Under the pieces are notes generated by a model, which was not told the origin of the DNA, ran no database searches, and was given only the letters and a program-made list of their open reading frames with translations. Below are positions 17,297 to 24,854 of a stretch of DNA of 34,169 nt, in pieces. Source of the stretch: Stenotrophomonas africana (GTDB lineage: Bacteria; Pseudomonadota; Gammaproteobacteria; Xanthomonadales; Xanthomonadaceae); NCBI RefSeq assembly GCF_013004645.1, contig NZ_JABEME010000022.1, forward strand, positions 1-34,169. The letters are read 5' to 3'. The position numbers were made by a program, and so were the translations under genes. Positions within the stretch are counted from its first letter, which is position 1. Each line of letters begins with the position of its first letter.

Positions 17297-18181
17297 TCAG
17301 CGCCCGATGCCGCCCTCGGCCTCGCCCTGGCGGGCGAACTGCAGCTGGCCCTGCTCGGTGAAGATGCGTGCCGGCACCGAGCGCAGGCCCATGCCGCGGT
17401 TGACCTGCACCACGAAGTGGAGGTGCGGCGCGCTGCTGTAGCCACTGTTGCCGGACAGGCCGATCGGCTGCCCGGCGCCCACTGCCTGGCCGCGACGCAC
17501 GCGCATGCCACCGGCCTGCAGGTGGCCGTACAGCGCCATGCTGCCGTCGCTGTGCAGCACGCGGATGAAGTTGGCGCGGCCAGCATCGCGTTCGCGGTCC
17601 TGGCCGTTGCCACGGAAGCCATCCTGGATCTGCATCACCGTGCCCTCGCGCGCGGCCAGTACCAGCGTGCCCTCCGGCAGCGCGAAGTCGACCGCGTCGC
17701 GGTTCTCCTCGTCATCGTGGCTGAACCGCCCCTGTGGCGCCTGGTCCACGCGCGGACGGGTCGCATCGAACGGCAGGCGGTAGGCGACATCCTCGGCCTG
17801 TGCGGCTGGATTGCCCGGCACCGAATGCAGGCGCAGGTCCAGCGCGCGGCCATTGAGCGGGGCGGGCAGGTGACCGACCACCAGGCTGCTGTCGCCCTGG
17901 ATCAGCGACTCGACCGGGAGGCCTTCGACCTGGTGTCCGGGTGCAGCGCGCAGCTGGATCTGCAGCGGTCCTGCCAGCCCATTGTCGATCCGGGCCTGCC
18001 ATTGCGTGCCGACCGGCTGCAGGCGCAGCTGGGCCATGGGGGTGGCGCCCTCGACACTGCCTGCGCGGGTGGCTGGGCCGGAGGGGGGAATCAGTCCCCA
18101 GCCCTGGCGCCAGTCGCCGGCGTGTGCAGTCGCGCTCGTCAGCAGAGCCAACAGCAGGCAGGACAGGGGCAGGCGCGGCAT
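17297..18181 (-). CDS. Exported M23-family (LytM-type) peptidase
   Basis: The 294-residue product has a signal peptide (LPLSCLLLALLTSATAHA). The N-terminal half (about residues 22-145) is a beta-rich domain with no clear name. The C-terminal half is an M23 domain: FSHDDEENRDAVDFALPEGT supplies the first His and Asp ligands, AAREGTVMQI follows, then LYGHLQAGGMRVRRGQAVGAG and the closing PHLHFVVQ with the H-x-H ligands. The motifs look catalytically competent. Such enzymes cleave peptidoglycan cross-bridges or activate amidases in the periplasm. The first ligand region is the spaced SH-x(9)-D variant rather than the compact HxxxD form, as in many Xanthomonadaceae homologues. It is divergent from the met operon. 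Confidence 0.92.
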   Translation of the reverse strand: MPRLPLSCLLLALLTSATAHAGDWRQGWGLIPPSGPATRAGSVEGATPMAQLRLQPVGTQWQARIDNGLAGPLQIQLRAAPGHQVEGLPVESLIQGDSSLVVGHLPAPLNGRALDLRLHSVPGNPAAQAEDVAYRLPFDATRPRVDQAPQGRFSHDDEENRDAVDFALPEGTLVLAAREGTVMQIQDGFRGNGQDRERDAGRANFIRVLHSDGSMALYGHLQAGGMRVRRGQAVGAGQPIGLSGNSGYSSAPHLHFVVQVNRGMGLRSVPARIFTEQGQLQFARQGEAEGGIGR

Positions 18182-18297
18182 CGGCGTTTCCAGTGAAAAG
18201 GACCGCCGGGACTGTACTTGATCCTGAACGGGACGGGCGCGACGGCGCTCGCAGAGTGGAGTTGGAAAATATTCATCGCTTTATCCGCATGAAGGGA

Positions 18298-18326
18298 TTG
18301 ACACTGCCCGAAAGGGCTGGCATCGT
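18298..18326 (+). promoter_or_regulatory. Predicted met operon promoter
   Basis: A perfect TTGACA (18298-18303) and CATCGT (18321-18326) are 17 bp apart. The expected start near 18333 coincides with the first base of riboswitch stem P1, which supports both calls. Confidence 0.6.
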
Positions 18327-18332
18327 GGCCCC

Positions 18333-18448
18333 ACCATCGAGACCGGCAGAGGGACAGGCCCTTTGAAGCCGGGGCAGCCCGCGGATGCGAAAGCGTCTGC
18401 GTAGGTGCCAAATCCTGCGGGGACCCGTGGCGTCCACCGAAAGATGGT
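18333..18448 (+). ncRNA. SAM-I (S-box) riboswitch in the metX leader
   Basis: The aptamer's conserved core is present in order: GAGGGACAGGCCC (18349-18361), TTTGAAGCC (18362-18370), GGGGCAGCC (18371-18379) and GGTGCCAAATCCTGC (18404-18418). P1 closes as ACCATC (18333-18338) with GATGGT (18443-18448). P3 is a 9-bp stem with a GAAA tetraloop (about 18379-18400). SAM-I riboswitches shut off methionine genes when S-adenosylmethionine is plentiful. A SAM-I switch in the met leader of the relative Xanthomonas campestris is reported also to sense uncharged initiator tRNA. No T-tailed terminator is visible downstream, so control is probably at translation. Confidence 0.93.
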
Positions 18449-18490
18449 TCGAACCATGCACCGCACGTGCATCTCGAACGCGGGCCCGCG
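18444..18490 (+). promoter_or_regulatory. Riboswitch expression platform: alternative stem-loops
   Basis: ATGGT-TCGA-ACCAT (18444-18457) uses the same bases as the 3' side of P1, so the two folds exclude each other. ATGCAC-CGCAC-GTGCAT (18456-18472) and the palindrome CGCGGGCCCGCG (18479-18490) follow. None ends in a T-run. Confidence 0.55.
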
Positions 18491-18526
18491 AAGGCTCGAT
18501 GGCCGATTCCCCAACCGGATCCCGCC

Positions 18527-19558
18527 ATGAGCTTCGCCGCCAGTACCGCCCTTCGCCCCGAACCCTTTGTCCCCGTCAGCGTGCCGGTCGAAGACCGCGT
18601 GCATGCCGAGCGCGGTGAGTTCGCCGCGGTGCTGTCGATGCGCCACGCCGGCCCCAGCCCGGTGCGCCTGCGCTATGAGTGGGTCGGTCCGGCCACTGCA
18701 CCGGTGGTGGTGCTGGCCGGCGGCATTTCTGCCCATCGCCACGTGGCGTCCAACACGCAGTTCAGCGAGAAGGGCTGGGCCGAAGACCTGGTGGGCAGCG
18801 GCCGCGCGCTGGATCCGCAGCAGCTGCGCGTGCTGGCCTTCGACTTCATCGGCGCCGACGGTGCACTGGATGTGCTGATCGATACCGCCGACCAGGCCGA
18901 TGCCTTGGCGCTGCTGCTGGACCATCTCGGCATCCGCACGCTGAAGGCCTTCGTTGGCTATTCGTATGGCGCGCTGGTCGGCCAGCAGTTCGCGATCCGG
19001 CATCGCGCCCGCGTGCGCCAGCTGGTGCTGGCCAGTGGTGCGCACCGCCCACACCCATATGCCGCCGCCTGGCGCGCATTGCAGCGCCGCGCGGTCGCGC
19101 TGGGCCAGCTGCAGTGCGGCGAAGACCACGGCCTGGCCCTGGCCCGGCAGTTCGCCATGCTCAGCTACCGCACGCCGGAAGAGTTTGGCGAGCGCTTCGA
19201 CGCCGCACCGGAAGTGATCAATGGCCGCGTGCGCGTCGCCGCCGAAGACTATCTTGACGCTGCCGGCGCGCAGTATGTCGCGCGCACGCCGGTGACCGCC
19301 TACCTGCGCCTGTCCGAATCGATCGATCTGCATCGCGTCGACCCTGCCGCGATCCTGCCGCCCACCGTGGTGGTAGCCGTGGAGGGCGACCGCCTGGTGC
19401 CGCTGGCCGACCTGGTCGGCCTGGTCGAAGGGCTGGGCCCGCGCGGCAGCCTGCGCGTACTGCGCTCGCCCTACGGCCACGACGCCTTCCTCAAAGAAAC
19501 CGATCGCATCGACGCGATCCTCGCCACCGCCTTCCGCACTTCTGGAGAGTCCGCATGA
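18527..19558 (+). CDS. metX: Homoserine O-acyltransferase, MetX-like alpha/beta hydrolase
   Basis: The enzyme acylates homoserine, the first committed step to methionine, making the substrate for the MetB encoded next. It is an alpha/beta hydrolase: nucleophile motif GYSYGALVGQQ, Asp in VEGDRLVP and His in YGHDAF. The usual MetX nucleophile segment (GGSMGG) is replaced by GYSYGA, so this is a divergent Xanthomonad-type member; whether acetyl- or succinyl-CoA is used cannot be read from sequence by eye. The ATG at 18527 gives 343 residues. A GTG at 18467 is in frame but would lie within the leader hairpins. No strong Shine-Dalgarno precedes either. The stop overlaps metB as ATGA. Operon position and riboswitch strongly support the role. 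Confidence 0.88.
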   Translation: MSFAASTALRPEPFVPVSVPVEDRVHAERGEFAAVLSMRHAGPSPVRLRYEWVGPATAPVVVLAGGISAHRHVASNTQFSEKGWAEDLVGSGRALDPQQLRVLAFDFIGADGALDVLIDTADQADALALLLDHLGIRTLKAFVGYSYGALVGQQFAIRHRARVRQLVLASGAHRPHPYAAAWRALQRRAVALGQLQCGEDHGLALARQFAMLSYRTPEEFGERFDAAPEVINGRVRVAAEDYLDAAGAQYVARTPVTAYLRLSESIDLHRVDPAAILPPTVVVAVEGDRLVPLADLVGLVEGLGPRGSLRVLRSPYGHDAFLKETDRIDAILATAFRTSGESA

Positions 19559-20790
19559 GCCTGCACGCCAACGAGCCGTCCTGTAGTCGCACCACCGCCG
19601 CCGTCCGCGCCGGCATCGATCGTGACACCGCGCATGGGGCGGTCACGCCGCCGATCGTGCTGTCGTCGAATTTCAGCTTCGAAGGCTTCGGCAACAAGCG
19701 GCAGTATGACTACACGCGCAGCGGCAACCCCACGCGTGACCTGCTGGGTGAAGCGCTGGCGGAACTGGAGGGCGGCGCCGGTGGCGTCATCACTGCGACC
19801 GGCATGGGCGCGATCAACCTGGTGCTCAACGCGCTGCTGCAGCCGGGCGATACTCTGGTCGTGCCGCACGATGCGTACGGTGGCAGCTGGCGCCTGTTCA
19901 ATGCGCTGGCGAAGAAGGGCCACTTCGAGCTGGTCACCGCCGACCTGACCGATCCGCGTGCACTGGCGCAGGCGCTGGCCACCCAGCCGAAGCTGGTGCT
20001 GGTGGAAACGCCGTCCAACCCGCTGCTGCGCATCACCGACCTGCGCTTCGTCATCGATGCCGCGCACAAGGCCGGTGCGCTCGTGGTGGTCGACAACACC
20101 TTCCTCTCGCCGGCCCTGCAGCAGCCGCTGTCGTTCGGTGCGGACCTTGTGCTGCATTCCACCACCAAGTACATCAATGGCCACAGCGATGTGGTGGGCG
20201 GTGCGGTGGTCGCGCGCGATCCGGCATTGCACGATCAGCTGGTGTGGTGGGGCAACGCGCTGGGCCTGACCGGTTCCCCGTTCGACGCCTTCCTGACCCT
20301 GCGCGGCCTGCGCACGCTGGATGCGCGCCTGCGCGTGCACCAGGAGAACACCACGTCGATCGTTGCCCTGCTGGACCAGCATCCGGCGGTCGGCCGCGTC
20401 TATTATCCTGGCCTGGCCGACCACCCGGGCCACGCCATCGCCGCCCGCCAGCAGAGTGGTTTCGGCGCGATGCTGTCGTTCGAACTGGCCGCGTGCGAAG
20501 GTGATGATCCGCATGCCGCAGTGCGTGCCTTCGTCGATGGCCTGCGCTGTTTCACCCTGGCCGAATCGCTGGGCGGCGTCGAAAGCCTGATCGCGCATCC
20601 GGCCACCATGACCCATGCGGCGATGACCGCCGAAGCGCGTTCCGCCGCCGGCATCAGCGAAGGGCTGCTGCGCCTGTCGGTCGGCATCGAGGCCGAGCGT
20701 GACCTGCTGGCCGATCTCGGTGCCGCATTGCAGCGCGCCGAAGCCGTGATCGATGCAGCCGCGCGCCGCAAACAGGTGGTGGACGCATGA
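19555..20790 (+). CDS. metB: Cystathionine gamma-synthase-type PLP enzyme
   Basis: The 411-residue product is a Cys/Met-metabolism PLP enzyme. Key features are the N-terminal YDYTRSGNPTRD (substrate/phosphate-binding loop from the partner subunit), TGMGAINLVLNALLQPGD, the ring-stacking HDAYGGSWRLF, VVVDNTFLSP with the PLP-ring Asp, and STTKYINGHSD with Schiff-base Lys205. It would join O-acylhomoserine with cysteine (cystathionine) or with sulphide. The family does not separate MetB, MetC and MetZ by eye; the metX-hom context favours the synthase. It overlaps metX (ATGA at 19555-19558) and hom (ATGA at 20787-20790), so translation of all three is coupled. Confidence 0.93.
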   Translation: MSLHANEPSCSRTTAAVRAGIDRDTAHGAVTPPIVLSSNFSFEGFGNKRQYDYTRSGNPTRDLLGEALAELEGGAGGVITATGMGAINLVLNALLQPGDTLVVPHDAYGGSWRLFNALAKKGHFELVTADLTDPRALAQALATQPKLVLVETPSNPLLRITDLRFVIDAAHKAGALVVVDNTFLSPALQQPLSFGADLVLHSTTKYINGHSDVVGGAVVARDPALHDQLVWWGNALGLTGSPFDAFLTLRGLRTLDARLRVHQENTTSIVALLDQHPAVGRVYYPGLADHPGHAIAARQQSGFGAMLSFELAACEGDDPHAAVRAFVDGLRCFTLAESLGGVESLIAHPATMTHAAMTAEARSAAGISEGLLRLSVGIEAERDLLADLGAALQRAEAVIDAAARRKQVVDA

Positions 20791-21854
20791 GCGCGCTCGC
20801 CGCTGAAATTCCCGCGCTTGGTGTGGGACGACTGGCGCTGCTTGGCACCGGCACGGTAGGGTCGGCCTTCGTGCAGCGCTACCAGGCGTTGCAGGCGCGT
20901 GGGCTGGAACTGCCCAGTGTGCAGTGGCTGGCCAATTCGCGCACCGCGCTGGCGATCGACCGCGATCTGGCGTTGCCGCTGGAGCTGGCACGGCGCGCAC
21001 CGCGTGACGGCCTCAGCTCGCCGCCGTGGGCCAGCGCCGAAGGACTGGAGCGTGGTGATGTGGTGGTCGACGCAACTGCCAGCGAAGACGTCGCCGCGCG
21101 CCATGTGCAGTGGCTGGCGCGCGGCGTGCACGTGGTGACCGCCAACAAGCTGGGCCGTGGTGCGCAGCTGGCTCGTGCGCAGGCCATTGCGGAAAGCTGT
21201 GCCGACAGCGGCGCGCGTTATGGCGACAGCGCGACGGTGGGCGCCGGCCTGCCGCTGTTGAGCAGCCTGCGTGCGCTGGTGGCCGGAGGCGACCACATCC
21301 ATGCCATCGAGGGCGTGCTGTCCGGTTCGCTGGCGTGGCTGTTCCATCGCTATGACGGCCAGTCGCCGTTCTCGGCGGCGGTGCGCGAGGCACTGGCGGC
21401 CGGTTATACCGAACCGGACCCGCGTCTGGACCTGTCCGGCGAGGACGTGCGCCGCAAGCTGCTGATCCTGGCGCGCAGCAGCGGGCTGGCGCTGGATGCC
21501 TCGCAGGTGCAGGTGGATTCACTGGTGCCTGAAGCGCTGGCAGCGTTGCCGCTGGAGCACGCAGTGGCTGCACTGGAGCAGTTGGATGCGCCACTGCAGG
21601 CGCGTTGGCAGCAGGCACGCGACAACGGCCGTGTGTTGCGTTTCGTTGGCCGTGTTGACGGCAAGGGTGCGCAGGTGGGCCTGCGTGAATTGCCGGCCGA
21701 TCATCCGCTGGCGCAGGGGGCCGGCACCGACAACCGCGTGGCCATCCACAGCGATCGCTACCATCGCCAACCCTTGTTGATCCAGGGCCCGGGCGCGGGC
21801 GCGGAAGTCACCGCCGCTGCGCTGCTGGATGACGTGCTGCGCATCGTAAGTTGA
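20787..21854 (+). CDS. hom: Homoserine dehydrogenase, monofunctional, without ACT domain
   Basis: The enzyme reduces aspartate semialdehyde to homoserine, the substrate of the upstream metX product. The 355-residue protein resembles the dehydrogenase half of ThrA/MetL rather than the longer ACT-bearing Hom: Rossmann motif LLGTGTVGSAFVQRY (about residues 12-26), catalytic lysine region VVTANKLGRG, the dimer/substrate region GDSATVGAGLPLLSSLRALV and EGVLSGSLAWLFHRYDG, and a C-terminal GPGAGAEVTAAALLDDVLRI. Lack of an ACT domain means no visible allosteric threonine site, so SAM control through the riboswitch is probably its main regulation. A second, aspartokinase-fused copy would be expected elsewhere in the genome (inference). 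Confidence 0.95.
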   Translation: MSALAAEIPALGVGRLALLGTGTVGSAFVQRYQALQARGLELPSVQWLANSRTALAIDRDLALPLELARRAPRDGLSSPPWASAEGLERGDVVVDATASEDVAARHVQWLARGVHVVTANKLGRGAQLARAQAIAESCADSGARYGDSATVGAGLPLLSSLRALVAGGDHIHAIEGVLSGSLAWLFHRYDGQSPFSAAVREALAAGYTEPDPRLDLSGEDVRRKLLILARSSGLALDASQVQVDSLVPEALAALPLEHAVAALEQLDAPLQARWQQARDNGRVLRFVGRVDGKGAQVGLRELPADHPLAQGAGTDNRVAIHSDRYHRQPLLIQGPGAGAEVTAAALLDDVLRIVS

Positions 21855-21867
21855 TCGCATCGCTTGT

Positions 21868-21945
21868 GTAGAGCCGAGCCCATGCTCGGCTCCTACGGGC
21901 GGGATCCCCTCCTGCTGGATAAGCCGAGCATGGGCTCGGCTCTAC
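21868..21945. repeat. SMAG dimer (inverted GTAG palindromes) between hom and a convergent hydrolase gene
   Basis: Unit 1 (21868-21896) is GTAG plus AGCCGAGC-CCAT-GCTCGGCT. Unit 2 (21922-21945) is the same sequence inverted, ending in CTAC. The first 24 bp of unit 1 and the 24 bp of unit 2 are exact reverse complements around a 30-base loop, so the dimer can fold as one long hairpin and probably ends both convergent transcripts. Confidence 0.9.
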
Positions 21946-21946
21946 A

Positions 21947-21955
21947 GGGGGGGGG
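21947..21955. repeat. G9 homopolymer
   Basis: Nine consecutive G lie between the SMAG dimer and the stop codon of the 21960-22955 gene. Tracts of this length can slip in replication and are common sequencing-error sites. It is outside coding sequence. Confidence 0.9.
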
Positions 21956-21959
21956 CGGC

Positions 21960-22955
21960 TCAATGTGCCTTCAATGCCTTCAAAAACGCGCTGTTGAACT
22001 GCTTCGGGTCCTGCACCTGCGGCGAATGCCCCAGTTCGGCGAACTCGACCAGCGTCGCGCCGGGAATCGCCGCAGCCGCTGCCTTGCCAAGCACCGGATA
22101 ATTGCCCAGCGTCGCTTTGACCGCAGGCGGCGCCAGGTCACGACCGATCGCGGTGCGGTCCTTCTGGCCGATGAACAGCGTGGTCGGCACCTGCAGGTTC
22201 TTCAGTTCGTAGACCACCGGCTGGTTGAACACCATGTCCGAGGCCAGCGCCTGGCTCCATGCAACGGCCTGCTTGCCCGGACCTTCGTACATGCCCGATT
22301 GCATCCGCGCCCACGGTTCATACGCCGGCTTCCATTGGCCGTCGTAGTACACCTCCAGCTGGTAGCGGCGGATGCTGTCATAGCTGATGTTCATTTCGCC
22401 GGCGTACCACGCGTCCACGCTGCGCCAGGGAATACCCAGCGCCTTCCAGTCCTCCAGCCCGATCGGATTGACCAGCGACAGGCTGCGCAGGTCCTGCGGG
22501 AACATCAGCGCGTAGCGCACCGCCAGCATGCCGCCCATCGAATGACCGACCAGGTGCACCGGTACATCACCCAGTTGCAGCTGTTGCAGCAGGGCATGGG
22601 TGTTGGCCGCCAGCTGCGCGAAGCTGTACTGGTAGCGCTCGGGCTTGCTGGATTTGCAGAAACCCACCTGGTCCGGGGCAATTACCCGGTAACCGGCGGC
22701 AACCAGCGGCTTGATCGATTCCTTCCAGGTGGCGGCACAGAAGTTCTTGCCGTGCAGCAGCACCACCACGCCGATGGGCGCCTTCTTCGGCGCGATGTCC
22801 AGGTAGGCCATCTCCAGCGGCTGCCGCTGCGACTCCAGCGCGAAGGTCTTCACCGGATAGCCGTAGTCGAAACCCTCCAGCCGCGGCCCGTAAGTGGGCG
22901 CGGCCAGGGCAGGCAGCGGCAGGCAGGCAAGCAGGGCGGCGGCGATCACACGCAT
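21960..22955 (-). CDS. Exported alpha/beta-fold hydrolase
   Basis: The 331-residue product has a signal peptide (MRVIAAALLACLPLPALAA) and so acts in the periplasm or outside the cell. Hydrolase features are HGKNFCAATW (oxyanion region, His68-Gly69), nucleophile Ser139 in GHSMGG, the acid in IGQKDRTAIG and the base in ELGHSPQVQD. A cap region rich in aromatic residues lies between Ser and Asp. It resembles the serine hydrolases with epoxide-hydrolase/haloalkane-like layout, but the substrate is unknown. It is the last gene of a minus-strand pair with sdaA (114 bp between), probably with its own promoter, and ends against the SMAG dimer. Confidence 0.88.
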   Translation of the reverse strand: MRVIAAALLACLPLPALAAPTYGPRLEGFDYGYPVKTFALESQRQPLEMAYLDIAPKKAPIGVVVLLHGKNFCAATWKESIKPLVAAGYRVIAPDQVGFCKSSKPERYQYSFAQLAANTHALLQQLQLGDVPVHLVGHSMGGMLAVRYALMFPQDLRSLSLVNPIGLEDWKALGIPWRSVDAWYAGEMNISYDSIRRYQLEVYYDGQWKPAYEPWARMQSGMYEGPGKQAVAWSQALASDMVFNQPVVYELKNLQVPTTLFIGQKDRTAIGRDLAPPAVKATLGNYPVLGKAAAAAIPGATLVEFAELGHSPQVQDPKQFNSAFLKALKAH

Positions 22956-23069
22956 GGGGCGGTCCTGGGCAGGGGGAGCCCCGAGCCTAACCGCAACGCA
23001 GTGATGGTGTCGTCCGACCGGGCAGATTCGACCTGCGACCCGACGCCATCGCGCCGGGCCCGGTCAAAC

Positions 23070-24452
23070 TCAACACTCGATGACGTTCACCGCCAGCCCA
23101 CCGCGACTGGTTTCCTTGTACTTGTCCTGCATGTCGCGGCCGGTATCGCGCATGGTCTTGATCACCTTGTCCAGCGATACCTTGTGCTTGCCGTCGCCAC
23201 GCATCGCCATGCGCGAAGCATTGATCGCCTTCACTGCGCCCATCGCATTGCGTTCGATGCAGGGGATCTGCACCAGGCCACCGATCGGGTCACAGGTCAG
23301 GCCGAGGTTGTGTTCCATGCCGATTTCCGCGGCATTCTCGATCTGGCTGGGATTGCCACCCAGCGCCGCGACCAGGCCGCCCGCCGCCATCGAGCAGGCC
23401 ACGCCCACTTCGCCCTGGCAGCCGACTTCGGCTCCGGAGATCGAGGCGTTTTCCTTGTACAGGATGCCGATCGCTGCCGAGGTCAGCAGGAAGTCGAACA
23501 CACGCTGCTCGTTGGCGCCGGGGCAGAAGCGGTCGAAGTAATGCAGCACCGCCGGCAATACGCCGGCGGCACCATTGGTCGGCGCGGTCACCACGCGGCC
23601 ACCGGCGGCGTTCTCTTCGTTCACCGCCAGCGCGTACAGGTTGACCCAGTCCAGCGTGGTCAGTGGGTCGCGCATTGCCGCTTCCGGCTTCGACGACAGC
23701 TCGCGGTACAGCGCCGGTGCACGGCGGCCAACCTTCAGGCCACCCGGCAGCACGCCTTCCTCGCGGATGCCACGCGCCACGCACGACTGCATGGCACTCC
23801 AGATCTCGCGCAGGTTGGCGCGGATCTCGTCTTCGCTGCGCCAGCACTTCTCGTTCTCGAACATCAGCTGGGCAATGCTCAGGCCGCTGCGCGCGGTCTG
23901 CGCCAGCAGCTCGTCGCCGCTCTTGAACGGGTAGGGCAGCGGGGTTTCGTCGGGCACGATGCGGTCATCGGCCGCGTCGTCCTGGTTGACCACGAAGCCG
24001 CCGCCGACGGAGTAGTAATCGCGGGTGGCGATCACTTCGTCCTCGGCGTTGTACGCGGTGAAGCGCATGCCGTTGGTGTGGTACGGCAGCTTCTGGCGCT
24101 TGTTCATGCCGAGGTCGCGCTTCTCGTCGAAGGCGATCTCGTGCTGGCCCATCAGCTGGATGCGCTTGCTGCTGCGGATGCGCTCCAGCGTGGCCGGAAT
24201 GATGTCCGGGTCGATCAGGTTCGGCCGCTGGCCTTCCAGACCCAGCAGGATCGCCTTGTCGGTGCCGTGGCCGCGGCCGGTCAGCGCCAGCGAGCCGTAG
24301 ACATCGGCACGGATGCGTGCGACCTCGTGCAGACGGCCCGGATCGAGCAGCCAGCGGTGGATGAATCGCTCGGCAGCCTTCATCGGCCCGACGGTGTGTG
24401 AGGAGCTCGGGCCAATGCCGATCTTGAAAACGTCGAACGTGCTGACAGCCAT
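23070..24452 (-). CDS. sdaA: L-serine dehydratase (single-chain, iron-sulphur)
   Basis: The enzyme deaminates L-serine to pyruvate and ammonia with a [4Fe-4S] cluster rather than PLP. The 460-residue protein carries the fused beta and alpha domains of the proteobacterial type: FDVFKIGIGPSSSHTVGPMKAAERF at the start, HPYGSLALTGRGHGTD-like YGSLALTGRGHGTDKAILLGL, then alpha-domain TAPTNGAAGVLPAV, GAEVGCQGEVGVACSMAAGG and CDPIGGLVQIPCIERNAMGA, where the cysteines are the expected cluster ligands. It is divergent from the glutaredoxin-like gene. No Shine-Dalgarno sequence precedes the ATG. Confidence 0.97.
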   Translation of the reverse strand: MAVSTFDVFKIGIGPSSSHTVGPMKAAERFIHRWLLDPGRLHEVARIRADVYGSLALTGRGHGTDKAILLGLEGQRPNLIDPDIIPATLERIRSSKRIQLMGQHEIAFDEKRDLGMNKRQKLPYHTNGMRFTAYNAEDEVIATRDYYSVGGGFVVNQDDAADDRIVPDETPLPYPFKSGDELLAQTARSGLSIAQLMFENEKCWRSEDEIRANLREIWSAMQSCVARGIREEGVLPGGLKVGRRAPALYRELSSKPEAAMRDPLTTLDWVNLYALAVNEENAAGGRVVTAPTNGAAGVLPAVLHYFDRFCPGANEQRVFDFLLTSAAIGILYKENASISGAEVGCQGEVGVACSMAAGGLVAALGGNPSQIENAAEIGMEHNLGLTCDPIGGLVQIPCIERNAMGAVKAINASRMAMRGDGKHKVSLDKVIKTMRDTGRDMQDKYKETSRGGLAVNVIEC

Positions 24453-24552
24453 GGTTGCCGTACTGCGGGTACCGGAAGAGACGGCTATTCTAGCGGTTCA
24501 CGCCGCACTTCCATGGCTGCGGCGCAGCATTTCCGCCAGGGGGATCCATCCG

Positions 24553-24783
24553 GTGTTGACTCTGTTCCAGCGTGACGACTGCCACCTGTGCGACATGGCC
24601 CTGGCCGAGCTGGCCAAGGCCAGGGCGCCGGAGTTCGAATCGGTGTTCCTGGATGACCAGCCGGCGCTGGAATCGCGCTACGGCGCGCGGGTGCCGGTGC
24701 TGCGAGACGAGCGCGGCGACCGCGAGCTGGATTGGCCGTTCGACGCCGCCACGGTTCAGGCCTGGCTGGCCGTCGATCGGTAG
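24553..24783 (+). CDS. Glutaredoxin-like small thiol protein (DUF836 type)
   Basis: With the GTG at 24553 the product is 76 residues and forms a minimal thioredoxin fold: beta strand VLTLFQRDD, the redox motif Cys-His-Leu-Cys (residues 10-13), helix DMALAELAKAR, strand FESVFLDD, the cis-proline strand RVPVLRDERG and a final helix. This matches the glutaredoxin-like DUF836 family. AGGGGGAT about eight bases before the GTG supports this start. A longer reading from 24313 would overlap sdaA and add residues unlike the family. The stop codon TAG is the TAG of the SMAG signature GTAG at 24780-24783, so the repeat defines the end of the gene. Confidence 0.85.
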   Translation: MLTLFQRDDCHLCDMALAELAKARAPEFESVFLDDQPALESRYGARVPVLRDERGDRELDWPFDAATVQAWLAVDR

Positions 24784-24844
24784 TGCCGGCCGCTGGCCGG
24801 CAACCCCGCCGTGCCCGGTGATGCCGGCCAGCGGCCGGCACTAC
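24780..24844. repeat. SMAG dimer overlapping the glutaredoxin-like stop codon
   Basis: Unit 1 (24780-24802) is GTAG plus TGCCGGCC-GCT-GGCCGGCA; unit 2 (24822-24844) is its exact reverse complement, 23 bp, with a 19-base loop. It lies between the convergent glutaredoxin-like and yceI genes and probably ends both transcripts. Confidence 0.92.
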
Positions 24845-24854
24845 CAGACGCGGT

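Larger units (their letters stand above)
18182..18526. other. 345-bp gene-free region: met operon promoter, riboswitch and leader
   Basis: It separates the divergent M23 peptidase and metX. The left 110 bp contain no recognisable element except an A/T-rich patch at about 18262-18285. A promoter (18298-18326), the SAM-I aptamer (18333-18448) and an expression platform with several self-complementary segments (18444-18490) follow. Confidence 0.75.

Noticed and set aside
18263..18275. MetR-like site TGGAAAATATTCA upstream of the met promoter
   Set aside because: One mismatch to TGAA-N5-TTCA, but a single degenerate 13-bp match is expected by chance, and the riboswitch already explains control.
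18467..18526. GTG start for metX at 18467
   Set aside because: It lies in a leader hairpin and would add 20 residues not resembling the family; the ATG at 18527 fits better.
21864..24401. 845-residue open frame across the hydrolase and sdaA genes
   Set aside because: It runs through a SMAG dimer and opposes two well-supported genes; composition is typical of an antisense shadow.
24313..24552. Longer start for the glutaredoxin-like gene
   Set aside because: It would overlap the sdaA start and promoter and add 80 residues unlike the compact DUF836 fold; the GTG at 24553 has a ribosome binding site.
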